A stretch of DNA of 64,000 bases from Oxobacter pfennigii (GTDB taxonomy: Bacteria; Bacillota; Clostridia; Clostridiales; Oxobacteraceae). Under the pieces are notes generated by a model, which was not told the origin of the DNA, did no database searches, and saw nothing but the letters and a program-made list of their open reading frames with translations. Positions within the stretch are counted from its first letter, which is position 1, and each line of letters starts with the position of its first letter. Below are positions 26,578 through 34,766 of this stretch, in pieces. A program made the position numbers and the translations under genes. The stretch is taken from assembly GCF_001317355.1 (NCBI RefSeq), contig NZ_LKET01000068.1, positions 310,001-374,000 on the forward strand. Reading direction: 5' to 3'.

Positions 26578-27522
26578 TTAAGCGTTGTGTTCCTCAATCT
26601 TGCTTAAAATCGATTTGAATACTTCGTCGCTTGGGGAGATTTCGCTATCTTTAATGGCTGCTATGGTTTCTTTTGTGCTTACAGCAGCTGATTGCGTAAC
26701 AACGGTGCCTTTTGCTGTTTGAATAGCCGGAATAAGGCGAATCCGATTGTAAAACAGTATGCCGGCTCCGGCAATTACTATCATGGAAATAAGCAACGGC
26801 GACAGCCATAGGTTGTTGGCGGCTGTGCTGTCATCCAGTAATATCGGAGCGCCGCCTGCTTCTACTACAACCATATCTCCGTAAAGCTTGTAAAATTTAT
26901 TTTTATATTCCGTTAAAACGCTCTCGTCTACGGATACGACTACTCTTGATTCTTTTCTACTTTCACCGAAGCCGGTAACTTTTCCATCTGCCGAAGTCCA
27001 GCCTATACCTACGCTGTATACCTTATTACCGCTTCCCATATAATTTGCCGTAATTTCCTCACTGACTGCTTTCATCGCGTTGTGAGAGTATGCCGCTGTG
27101 CCAAATGACACTCCTGAATGGTCAGCAAGCAAGGCACGTATCTGTTCTTCTTTGGTACCATCGTCATTTACAAGCAGAACCGTTAGATTGTTCATGCTGC
27201 CGTCGGTGCTTACTACACCTCCGACATAATCAGGATATCCCTTTTGCTCCCAGTATTCAAATAATTCTACAATATTTGAATATTTTCCATCAGGTAGACG
27301 GGAGGATTCATTATTCCCCGGCTCCTCTCTGTATGTGCCTTTATCAGGAGCATTTAAATATGCAGGCATATCATCCGAAACGGGAGTATCTGCTTTTGGA
27401 GCCTTGTCAATATAAAGGATTCCATCCTGTGCCTGTACGGGAGCTTTACTTGCGGCAAATGCATTAACAGACACAGACAGGCTGCATGCAAGTGTCATCA
27501 AAATTATTATAAATCTTTTCAT
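26578..27522 (-). CDS. Secreted/membrane protein coupled to a sigma factor; possible anti-sigma factor
   Basis: The protein has 314 residues, an N-terminal signal peptide ending SVNAFAAS, an extracellular part of about 210 residues, one membrane helix (LLISMIVIAGAGILFYN, near 240-258) and a cytoplasmic tail of about 55 residues. Its start overlaps the sigma factor stop by four bases. I do not recognise the extracellular domain, which contains a GGVVSTDGSMNNLTVLLVND segment and a predicted alpha/beta fold. The operon position and topology suggest it senses an external signal and restrains the sigma factor through its tail. No zinc anti-sigma motif is visible. Confidence 0.6.
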   Translation of the reverse strand: MKRFIIILMTLACSLSVSVNAFAASKAPVQAQDGILYIDKAPKADTPVSDDMPAYLNAPDKGTYREEPGNNESSRLPDGKYSNIVELFEYWEQKGYPDYVGGVVSTDGSMNNLTVLLVNDDGTKEEQIRALLADHSGVSFGTAAYSHNAMKAVSEEITANYMGSGNKVYSVGIGWTSADGKVTGFGESRKESRVVVSVDESVLTEYKNKFYKLYGDMVVVEAGGAPILLDDSTAANNLWLSPLLISMIVIAGAGILFYNRIRLIPAIQTAKGTVVTQSAAVSTKETIAAIKDSEISPSDEVFKSILSKIEEHNA

Positions 27523-28040
27523 ATCGCACCTCCAGATAAAATAGAGCGTAACCGCCCTACTGCTTTTTGATACTTCCAGAGAACCGTTCCCAACGGAATG
27601 TCCATCATACCGGCTATTTCCCGAAATTTCAATTGGCCGTTAATGCGCAAGGACACAATTTGACATTCCTGCAAAGGCAGGGTTTTCATAGCATGGTCAA
27701 TATCCATTTTCTGTGAAAAATCGTCTGTCGGGAGGTATACAATGTCCTCTATACTCTTAAGATCAGCAAACTGCGGTCGTTTTCTCACACTGTCAATTGC
27801 CAGATTGCGAACTATCTGGAATATATAAGCGCGAGGTTTTCTGATCGGAGGCTTTGGTGGTGACTTATACAGTTTGATAAAAACCTCCTGCAAAATGTCC
27901 TCTGATAACGCTTTGTCCTGTGTGATACGCAGGATAATCGTATACATCGGTTTATTAAGATGTTTGTAGATTTCTTCAAAGGCTGTTTTGTCACCGTTGC
28001 TCAAAGCGGCAAGTTTTATTTGTAATTCTTCATTGGTCAC
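27519..28040 (-). CDS. ECF-type RNA polymerase sigma factor
   Basis: This short sigma-70 protein of about 173 residues has only regions 2 and 4. Region 2 contains RITQDKALSEDILQEVFIKLY and RAYIFQIVRNLAIDSVRKR. Region 4 reads LPLQECQIVSLRINGQLKFREIA..DIPLGTVLWKYQKAVGRLR, a helix-turn-helix. The start is taken at GTG 28040, which has GGGGG seven bases upstream, though GTG 28058 is possible. It is translationally coupled to the membrane protein that follows. Confidence 0.88.
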   Translation of the reverse strand: MTNEELQIKLAALSNGDKTAFEEIYKHLNKPMYTIILRITQDKALSEDILQEVFIKLYKSPPKPPIRKPRAYIFQIVRNLAIDSVRKRPQFADLKSIEDIVYLPTDDFSQKMDIDHAMKTLPLQECQIVSLRINGQLKFREIAGMMDIPLGTVLWKYQKAVGRLRSILSGGAI

Positions 28041-28128
28041 TCCTTCGCCCCCTTTCACCTACTATGACGCATTAAGAGTGCGATTTTATTGGTGGATTAA
28101 AAAATTTTATTTTGTGGCGAATGCCATA

Positions 28129-29016
28129 TTAGTCGGTTCGTTTATCTCCAACAAAGAACAATGCGACTGTACCAGGTCCGGTGTGGCTCCCTATTACCGT
28201 TCCTACACTGTTAATCATTACAGGGGCGGACAGATTTGGGAATGAGCCCTCCACAAGGTCTGCCACCCTGCGCGCATCTTCAAAGCAAGCGGAGTTTGAA
28301 ATAAAACACTTGCCGTCATAATTCAAACCTTTTGCGGCGTGTTCACGCATTTTCTGCACGATTTCTTTAATTACTCGCTTTTTACCCCTGATTTTTTCGC
28401 GGCTTATCAGCTTACCGTCAAAGCTCATATTCATCAGAGGACAAATATCCAAAATGGTGCCGACCATAGCAGCACTGGCAGAAATACGCCCTCCTCTTTT
28501 ATAGTGAGAAAGGTCAGTAGAAAAAAACCAATGATGTATATTAAGTTTGTTTTCTTCCAGCCATGTGCATACTTCCTCCATTGAAGCGCCGGCGTCGCGC
28601 AAATCTGCCGCCATATCCATTAGTAATCCATAGCCGCTTGAAGCACCGAGGCTGTCAATAATAACAATTTTACGCCGGGGATATTTATTCATAAGCTCTG
28701 CCTGAGCGATGCAGGCGGAATTATAGACGCCGGAAAGCCCCGTAGAAAGCGTAACATGCAAAATGTCCATCCCTTCTAGAAGAAAGGGTTCAAAGAATGA
28801 AACAAACTGGTCTGCATTTACCTGCGATGTTACAGGCATCGCTCCGGCAGCAATGCGGTCGTAAAAATCCTTGAAACTCATACTCTGCCCAAGATCATCG
28901 AAATATTCTTTTCCATCCATGAAATAACGGAAGCATACATAGGGTATGCCGCGTTTTTCAAAATAGGCCTTGGGCATGTCGGCAGTGGAACAGCATGTAA
29001 GCATATAATTTGACAT
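28129..29016 (-). CDS. DegV family fatty-acid-binding protein
   Basis: This 295-residue cytosolic protein would present fatty acids to the FakA kinase in Firmicutes. It has a DegV Rossmann-like N-terminal domain with a VTSQVNADQFVSFF segment and the hallmark LSTGLSGVYNSACIAQ loop near residue 92, which holds the acyl headgroup. The HYKRGGRIS motif and the C-terminal second domain follow. It is a single gene preceded by GGAGG. Confidence 0.9.
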   Translation of the reverse strand: MSNYMLTCCSTADMPKAYFEKRGIPYVCFRYFMDGKEYFDDLGQSMSFKDFYDRIAAGAMPVTSQVNADQFVSFFEPFLLEGMDILHVTLSTGLSGVYNSACIAQAELMNKYPRRKIVIIDSLGASSGYGLLMDMAADLRDAGASMEEVCTWLEENKLNIHHWFFSTDLSHYKRGGRISASAAMVGTILDICPLMNMSFDGKLISREKIRGKKRVIKEIVQKMREHAAKGLNYDGKCFISNSACFEDARRVADLVEGSFPNLSAPVMINSVGTVIGSHTGPGTVALFFVGDKRTD

Positions 29017-29075
29017 TTTTAATCCTCCTTTTTTATGTAGTCGTTCATTGTTTACCTATGATTCTCATACCGGGT

Positions 29076-30446
29076 CTACCCCATAATCTTTTTCAGCAAG
29101 CCCAGATGATTTCTAAATGGCGGATACCTAAGAGGGACATCCAGAAGGTTTGATTTTTTTATAATGCTTTTTTTGTGTGTAAAGGTGTCATAGCTCCCTT
29201 TTCCGTGATATTGCCCCATACCGCTTTCTCCAACACCTCCGAAGGGCAGGTTGGAATTTGACAGGTGGATAATCGTGTCGTTAATGCAGCCGCCGCCAAA
29301 AGAAGCCCTTCTTATTGCATGCACTTCGTTTTTCTTGCTTGTGGTAAAGAAATAAAAGGCAAGTGGCTTGGGATGCCTGTTTACCATATCCAGCGCATCA
29401 TTCAGATCTTCAAATTCCATTATTGGAAGCAGCGGGCCGAAAATCTCTTCCTGCATCACATCACTTTCCCATGTGATCCCCTCAAGGATTGTGGGCGCTA
29501 TTTGTCTTGTTTTTTCATTTGACTGCCCTCCTGTAACAACACGCCCGCTTTTCATCAATCCTGAAAGCCTCTCAAAGTGCTTTTGATTGATGATTTTGGG
29601 GTAATCGTCATTTGCTGCCGGATTATTTCCGTAAAAAACCTTAATGCAGTTTTTCATTTCGCTGATAAGTTCATCTTTCACACTTCGGTGTACAAGAAGA
29701 TAATCCGGAGCCACACAAGTTTGGCCTGCGTTTAAGAATTTCCCCCAAACAATCCTTTTTGCGGCAAGTTTAACATTTGCGGTTTCATCAACAATACAGG
29801 GGCTTTTCCCTCCCAGCTCCAAAGTAACCGGAGTAAGGTGCTTTGAAGCCGATTCCATGACAATTTTTCCGGCTTGCGGACTGCCGGTAAAAAAGATATA
29901 ATCGAACTTTTCGTCCAAAAGCCTTTTATTGGCTTCTCTGCCGCCGCGCACAACCGCAACAAATGATTCGTCGAAAATCTCACTTATGATTTTTTCAATA
30001 ATCTCAGATGTGCGGAATGAATACTCCGAGGGCTTTACAATACTGCAATTTCCTGCTGCTATTGCACCGATCAATGGCACCACTGCTAGCTGGAACGGGT
30101 AGTTCCATGGAGACATAATTAAGACAGAACCGTAAGGCTCTCTGTATATGTAGCTTGATGAAAGAAAATGTATAACTGGCGTTTTGATACGTTTTGGTCT
30201 TGCCCAATTTGAAATATGCTTGATTGTATATCTGATTTCTTCCAATACAATCCCGACTTCTGTTTCATAGGCTTCAAAGGGAGCTTTATTTAGGTCAAAT
30301 TTCAATGCAGCTATGATATCACCTTCATATTTCTTGATTGTGTCACGCAGCAAATTAAGCTTGGCAATACGGAAGCTAACATCTTTTGTTTTTCCTGTAT
30401 CAAAAAAATCCCTCTGCTTTTCTATTGTTTTCTTGACATCGTACAT
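29076..30446 (-). CDS. Aldehyde dehydrogenase (class 3-like)
   Basis: This NAD(P)-dependent enzyme of 456 residues oxidises aldehydes to acids. The general-base glutamate is in LELGGKSPCIV near residue 207, the nucleophile cysteine in NAGQTCVAPDY near 242, and the EEIFGPLLPI motif near 331. The lack of an N-terminal extension and a hydrophobic C-terminus resemble YwdH/ALDH3 types that act on fatty or aromatic aldehydes. Its ATG is preceded by AGGAGG. Confidence 0.92.
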   Translation of the reverse strand: MYDVKKTIEKQRDFFDTGKTKDVSFRIAKLNLLRDTIKKYEGDIIAALKFDLNKAPFEAYETEVGIVLEEIRYTIKHISNWARPKRIKTPVIHFLSSSYIYREPYGSVLIMSPWNYPFQLAVVPLIGAIAAGNCSIVKPSEYSFRTSEIIEKIISEIFDESFVAVVRGGREANKRLLDEKFDYIFFTGSPQAGKIVMESASKHLTPVTLELGGKSPCIVDETANVKLAAKRIVWGKFLNAGQTCVAPDYLLVHRSVKDELISEMKNCIKVFYGNNPAANDDYPKIINQKHFERLSGLMKSGRVVTGGQSNEKTRQIAPTILEGITWESDVMQEEIFGPLLPIMEFEDLNDALDMVNRHPKPLAFYFFTTSKKNEVHAIRRASFGGGCINDTIIHLSNSNLPFGGVGESGMGQYHGKGSYDTFTHKKSIIKKSNLLDVPLRYPPFRNHLGLLKKIMG

Positions 30447-30588
30447 AATAATTGCCTCCTAAAATCTCACCATTTAAAAATAATTTTCCAAATCTCCAGA
30501 GCCATATACATCTGTGTTATCGGTAAGTAAGTCAACCAACCAATAAGGAAAGAGATATTGTCAAATAATTTAATTGTGAAGAAATTAC

Positions 30589-30720
30589 TTAGCCTCTAAT
30601 ATCATTTTAACTATTTTTCCAATAGGTATATTGTCATCTCCAAACATTTTTTGAATAATAAGGCTAAAAAGGGGGCAATGGGACAGATTGTATACCCTGC
30701 ACACTCTTAGAAAAGAGGCC
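30589..30720 (-). pseudogene. Possible TetR-family regulator C-terminal remnant
   Basis: The minus strand encodes about 40 codons ending FGDDNIPIGKIVKMILEAK and a stop, with SLIIQKM just before. The pattern resembles the last helices of TetR proteins, but it is short and the DNA-binding part is missing. The identity is weak; it could be the end of some other helical protein. Confidence 0.3.
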
Positions 30721-30933
30721 TACCATTTGTAATAATCACTCAAATAATACTTTTTATTTAATAATACTATTAATTTTGCTATTAATATGATAAAAATAAC
30801 CAGACCGATGTTCGGAATAATGAATTGCCGTTTATAACAATAAATAATATATTCTTATTAATCCCTGTGATATTTTCACCAATTAAATTAGTTATTGTTT
30901 TCCTTAACAGCATGATATTTCATATAAAATTCA

Positions 30934-30966
30934 AAGCTGTCCGGATTTCCGGACAGCCTTAATTTT
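30934..30966. terminator. Terminator-like hairpin
   Basis: AGCTGTCCGG and CCGGACAGC arms around an ATTT loop are followed by CTTAATTTT on the plus strand. On the minus strand it lies downstream of the flavin reductase gene and parS and can end that transcript. Confidence 0.75.
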
Positions 30967-30994
30967 GTTGTCTATTTACAAAAATTCCAATAAC

Positions 30995-31010
30995 TGTTTC
31001 ACGTGAAACA
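30995..31010. other. parS: parS centromere site (ParB/Spo0J binding)
   Basis: The 16-mer TGTTTCACGTGAAACA is an exact match to the consensus bacterial parS bound by ParB/Spo0J. It sits inside a longer perfect 22-bp palindrome (30992-31013) in a non-coding region. ParB spreading from such sites loads SMC and organises the origin region, and most chromosomal copies lie in the origin-proximal part of the genome. Confidence 0.9.
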
Positions 31011-31096
31011 GTTTGATATTAGCCCTTGATGACACTGTGTTTACAAATATAAATTTACTTTTTTTCTTAAAAATTTTATAAACATCAAGGGAAAAT

Positions 31097-31723
31097 TTAT
31101 CTTATGAAATTCGTAACGGCCCTGGGTTCTTTTTCAGGAAGTGCAACTCCCGCACTTTTACCTGCCTCTATGCATTTTAAAAGCCAGGCCATGTTTTTGC
31201 CCAGAGTTCTCATGGTCTGCATGCCTTCCAAATCCTGCTTAACTTCCTCGGGATTATTTCCATGGACCATGTTCCAGTATTGCGAGGATACAACTGGCAT
31301 CTGGGAAATGGTAAAGTATTTGTTCAATTGCTCAAAAGCTGCGGTTGCACCGCCGCGGCGGCAGCACACAATTGCAGCTCCCGGTTTATATGCAAAGGAT
31401 GTGCCGGCAAAGAACAGCCTGTCTAAAAATGATGTTATCATTCCCGATGCTCCTGCGTAGTGAACAGGGGAACCAAATACAAATGCGTCTGCTTCTTCTG
31501 CTTTTTCTAAAGCTATGTTTACTGTGTCATCGCTGAATATACACCTTCCGGAATTGGTTGTTTTACAGCTGCGACAGGCCATGCATCCGCGGATGGGCTC
31601 CTTCCCCACGTGGAAAATTTCAGTTTCTATGCTTTCTTTGTTAAGGGCCGAAGCCACCTCGCTTAATGCCGTATATGTGGAGCCTTTGGCATTGGGACTT
31701 CCGTTGATAAGTAAAACCTTCAT
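31097..31723 (-). CDS. Flavodoxin-fold NADPH-dependent FMN reductase (iron-sulfur flavoprotein-like)
   Basis: This oxidoreductase of about 208 residues begins MKVLLINGSPNAKGSTYTAL, the flavin-phosphate loop. A cysteine-rich segment GCMACRSCKTTNSGRCIF near residue 46 resembles the compact cluster motif of iron-sulfur flavoproteins. FGSPVHYAGASGMITSFLDR follows. Start ATG 31723 has GAGGGGTG six bases upstream and is preferred over GTG 31732. It probably reduces quinones or supplies reduced flavin. The parS site lies 87 bases after its stop. Confidence 0.85.
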   Translation of the reverse strand: MKVLLINGSPNAKGSTYTALSEVASALNKESIETEIFHVGKEPIRGCMACRSCKTTNSGRCIFSDDTVNIALEKAEEADAFVFGSPVHYAGASGMITSFLDRLFFAGTSFAYKPGAAIVCCRRGGATAAFEQLNKYFTISQMPVVSSQYWNMVHGNNPEEVKQDLEGMQTMRTLGKNMAWLLKCIEAGKSAGVALPEKEPRAVTNFIR

Positions 31724-31823
31724 TAAATTCACCCCTCAAAATATAAATTTATACTTTTCATTATATTTGTTTGATAAATTTCTGTAAAGCAGCCACAGCC
31801 TTCACCGGTGACTGCCTATACAA

Positions 31824-33227
31824 TTATTTGCTCAATTTTTCAGCTGCAATGTCAATTTGCTCTGCTGTTGGAATTTCATCAAAATCGATGTAAACAATCC
31901 GGTTGCTCCAACAGAGGATGTATTCATCCAGTCCCTCATTTTGCTGATATAGCTGATAAACTGCATCAGCCTGCCACGTGGGGTCATCCGTCTTCTTGAA
32001 GTACCTTTTATCTTCTTGGGGGACGTCCTTTTCATAGTGATATTGGTCTAAATAATCATTCAGGCAGAGGTTAAACAATGCAGGCAGCTTAACCTTTACA
32101 ATCTCATATTTCAATTCGGGAGCATACCGGTCATCGGGAAAAGAGTTTTGCCGTGCATCAAACTGAGCCAGAATAAAAGATTCTCTTGCCGTCCATTCGT
32201 AGGAGTAGCGGTCATAATCCACATACTGTAAATCCTCAACCTTCAAAGGCAGCGAATCATGGAAAATATCCCAGGTCCAGGTGCTGCCATTCGGTTGTAT
32301 GGTGGTATAGGTTTCATCCGGTTGATTGCCAAACCAGCCGGCATTCACTCCCCTGAAAATGCCCCAAGCCATGGCGCCGGTCAGAAGCAAGGACAAAACC
32401 ACGCAGGAAACCATCGTAACGGTTAGATTGACCTGTCTTGAAGCCTTCACCCGCTTAAGAGCATTCTTGATTGCGAGCACCAAGGCAATTAAAACTGTTA
32501 TATTTACTATCCCTAAAATTATCATCCAACCAGAGCGTTGTGATAATATGTGAAATGCGGCCAAGGCTATTAGTATTCCTTCCAAGAACAGCAAAAAATG
32601 CGATATTTTCTTATAGCCGCTGCTGCTCTTAATGCAGGCTTCTCCCATATCAACCGATTTCATGGACTTTCGATACCAGAATATATAACCGGTTAAGTTT
32701 ACCAGTATATAGACAGCAAGGATATTCCAGGTTGCCGCCGTGAAAAGAGCCGTGCCGTTTGACAGCAGGTAAACCGGATTATCTTTAACTGTGTATAACT
32801 GCAAAATAATCTGAAACAGGGACAAGAGCAGCAGCAACGCACTGCTGGGCAGGAAGTTTTTTTTCATGGCCCGGTGGATTGCTTTGAGTTTAACTAATTC
32901 GTCTGTTTCAATAGGCGTTGGATTTTCCTGTTCCGTACAGAATATCTGCATCTGCGCCCACTCTGTTATTAGATTCCAGCCAGCTTCCTTGCAGTATTCA
33001 TGGAAAGTCTGCTGATTCTCCGTAGGATAAGGGTTGAATTCCGAAGCTTCGGAGAAGTAAGTAACGGCATAGGTAATCTTCTGTGGCTCTGTTCTGCGGT
33101 ACTCCCAATAAAATGGGGTGATTTTTTTTAGCTGCCAACCCTTAGCGGCCATTTCCGCCAGATGGGTTTCAATACTTGTATAGTCATAGAACAGGAACTG
33201 TTCAAATCTACGCTTTATCGCTTTCAT
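31824..33227 (-). CDS. DUF2812 membrane protein
   Basis: The N-terminal domain of this 467-residue protein starts FEQFLFYDYTSIETHLAEMA and contains AAKGWQLKKI and the YAVTYF strand, the DUF2812 pattern. Four to five membrane helices follow between about residues 130 and 290, then a soluble C-terminal domain of about 170 residues. DUF2812 proteins are usually encoded next to a PadR regulator, as here with a 20-base overlap. The molecular role is unknown; such pairs are thought to be stress-responsive. Confidence 0.8.
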   Translation of the reverse strand: MKAIKRRFEQFLFYDYTSIETHLAEMAAKGWQLKKITPFYWEYRRTEPQKITYAVTYFSEASEFNPYPTENQQTFHEYCKEAGWNLITEWAQMQIFCTEQENPTPIETDELVKLKAIHRAMKKNFLPSSALLLLLSLFQIILQLYTVKDNPVYLLSNGTALFTAATWNILAVYILVNLTGYIFWYRKSMKSVDMGEACIKSSSGYKKISHFLLFLEGILIALAAFHILSQRSGWMIILGIVNITVLIALVLAIKNALKRVKASRQVNLTVTMVSCVVLSLLLTGAMAWGIFRGVNAGWFGNQPDETYTTIQPNGSTWTWDIFHDSLPLKVEDLQYVDYDRYSYEWTARESFILAQFDARQNSFPDDRYAPELKYEIVKVKLPALFNLCLNDYLDQYHYEKDVPQEDKRYFKKTDDPTWQADAVYQLYQQNEGLDEYILCWSNRIVYIDFDEIPTAEQIDIAAEKLSK

Positions 33228-33552
33228 CAGAGCTGCCTCCTTTACTTGCCGAATATTGCCGGTAGTCGGCCGTCAGTGTCATCAACCGCTTATATTCCTC
33301 CTCAAGGGCCTGCATACCTGTTCCGGTAATCAAATAACTGCGCCTGCGGCCTTCGACCTTCGTTTCGCAAATCATGCCGGCTTTCAAAAAACTCTCCAGA
33401 AGATTATAGAGAGTACCGGGACCGACGGATACCCGTCCAGCGGTCATGGTGCGGACCTTTTCCATAATGTCCATGCCATAGCATTCCGATTGTAAACAGA
33501 GAAGGATGTAAAACATCTGCTCCGTCAACGTTTGAAACTTTTCTCTTGCCAC
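33208..33552 (-). CDS. PadR-family transcriptional regulator
   Basis: This 114-residue winged-helix protein has PadR signatures: LTEQMFYILLCLQSECYGMD, GPGTLYNLLESFLKAGMI and VEGRRRSYLITGTGMQALEE. It starts at GTG with AAAGGGGAG upstream. Its promoter carries two direct copies of a 19-base sequence, so autoregulation is likely. It would control the overlapping DUF2812 gene. Confidence 0.9.
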   Translation of the reverse strand: MAREKFQTLTEQMFYILLCLQSECYGMDIMEKVRTMTAGRVSVGPGTLYNLLESFLKAGMICETKVEGRRRSYLITGTGMQALEEEYKRLMTLTADYRQYSASKGGSSDESDKA

Positions 33553-33574
33553 ATCCGGTGCTCCCCTTTCAATT

Positions 33575-33631
33575 ATTATCGAATATCGTTAATTCTATTT
33601 ACAGTATATTATCGAATATCGTTAATGTCAA
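33575..33631 (-). promoter_or_regulatory. PadR promoter with two direct operator repeats
   Basis: On the minus strand TTGACA (33626-33631) and TATACT (33603-33608) are separated by 17 bases. The 19-mer ATTATCGAATATCGTTAAT (plus strand) occurs twice, at 33575-33593 and 33608-33626, 33 bases apart, about three helical turns. One copy fills the promoter spacer and one lies over the transcription start. Confidence 0.88.
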
Positions 33632-33762
33632 GAAAAAAGTATCCATAGAACTTTTCTCTGTGGATAGGCTCTTTATTTGATAGTAATAATCTGCAGTTCA
33701 AAACTGCCCGTTTAATTGAAATTTATTGAATTTTTCTTATTGGAAAATATACTTATTAATCT

Positions 33763-34281
33763 TTAGATATAACGCCTTACTTTATTCATATAATTTATGT
33801 ACTCTTCCCCAAATTTCTTTACGCACCATCTTTCTTCCGATAGGATAATCCAATGCGCTGATACCTGAAATACTAATAGTATTGCAAGCAGTATCAACGA
33901 CTGAGTAAGCAGCACACAACCTAAAAAATAAATAAAATATGCCACATACATCGGATTGCGGGAAACCCGGTAGAGTCCTTTAAGATTGATACCATTATCG
34001 TCAGGTTTTGCAAAATTTGATACGGACACAAGACACAATAAGACTCCTAATCCATATATCACCAAACCTGCATAAAACCAATACGGATTAGTCGTAATCT
34101 TGAGTAAGCACACATATACAAAAATCAGAATGTTTGAAACCTGATAAAACCAGTATGCCGCCTTTTCTTTTCCAATCAATGGAGCGAAGAAAGCCGCACG
34201 TTTTAACGCTTTTTTGTCTAATATGCTTAAAAGCCCGAACCTTATAAGTATAAGTGGTATTACTGTCAAAAATGCATTCAT
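33763..34281 (-). CDS. Isoprenylcysteine/phospholipid methyltransferase-like membrane protein
   Basis: The protein has 172 residues with four to five membrane helices. The C-terminal part YRVSRNPMYVAYFIYFLG followed by EERWCVKKFGEEYINYMNKVRRYI matches the ICMT/PEMT-type methyltransferase family, where these residues bind S-adenosylmethionine. The bacterial substrates of such proteins are mostly unknown. Its start lies two bases after the stop of the VOC gene, so the two are cotranscribed. Confidence 0.82.
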   Translation of the reverse strand: MNAFLTVIPLILIRFGLLSILDKKALKRAAFFAPLIGKEKAAYWFYQVSNILIFVYVCLLKITTNPYWFYAGLVIYGLGVLLCLVSVSNFAKPDDNGINLKGLYRVSRNPMYVAYFIYFLGCVLLTQSLILLAILLVFQVSAHWIILSEERWCVKKFGEEYINYMNKVRRYI

Positions 34282-34283
34282 TT

Positions 34284-34748
34284 TTACGCCAGCAACGCTT
34301 TCACATAATCTACGGGGACATCCATACGAAGGGCAGTTTGTTCAACTGTCAGGCCCCCGTCAATAAATCTTTTTACAACGACTGCCATATTTTCTCCAAC
34401 CTCAATAATGTGTTTGTCCGGATCATAGAAACGCACAACGCACTGGCCCCATGAATGTTCTTTTAGCGGGTGCACATATTCAACTTCAAAACTGTTCAGC
34501 TTATCCATAAAGCCGTCTATGTCATCTTCTTCAAAATACAGTTCCGCATCGTTGTTTCCATATGCAATTTCGCTCTCTTTCTTGTGAATAAACCCCTGCC
34601 AGCTTTTCGAAGTCTGCAGTGCAAAGCCTCCTGTCAGCGTCACATTTGCACCCAAATCTTCGATGACCTCCTGGCCCAGCAAATCATGGTAAAATTTCTT
34701 TGATTGCTCTATATCTTTTACGGCAATCAATGTACACACATATTTCAT
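34284..34748 (-). CDS. VOC-domain protein with a small helical C-terminal extension
   Basis: About 120 residues form a glyoxalase-like VOC domain (VCTLIAVKDIEQSKKFYHDLLGQ near the start; VRFYDPDKHIIEVGE near 115). They are followed by about 30 residues ending GGLTVEQTALRMDVPVDYVK, which resemble a helix-turn-helix element. The start is ATG 34748 with GAGGGA upstream, five codons inside the longest frame. Its function is not known. It precedes the ICMT-like gene with a two-base gap. Confidence 0.8.
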   Translation of the reverse strand: MKYVCTLIAVKDIEQSKKFYHDLLGQEVIEDLGANVTLTGGFALQTSKSWQGFIHKKESEIAYGNNDAELYFEEDDIDGFMDKLNSFEVEYVHPLKEHSWGQCVVRFYDPDKHIIEVGENMAVVVKRFIDGGLTVEQTALRMDVPVDYVKALLA

Positions 34749-34766
34749 ACAAATATCCCTCACATT

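Larger units (their letters stand above)
30447..31096. other. Intergenic region with parS, a terminator and a regulator remnant
   Basis: This stretch of 650 AT-rich bases has no intact gene. It contains a coding-like remnant near 30589-30720, a hairpin at 30934-30966 and the parS site at 30995-31010, described separately. The rest looks non-coding. Confidence 0.65.
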
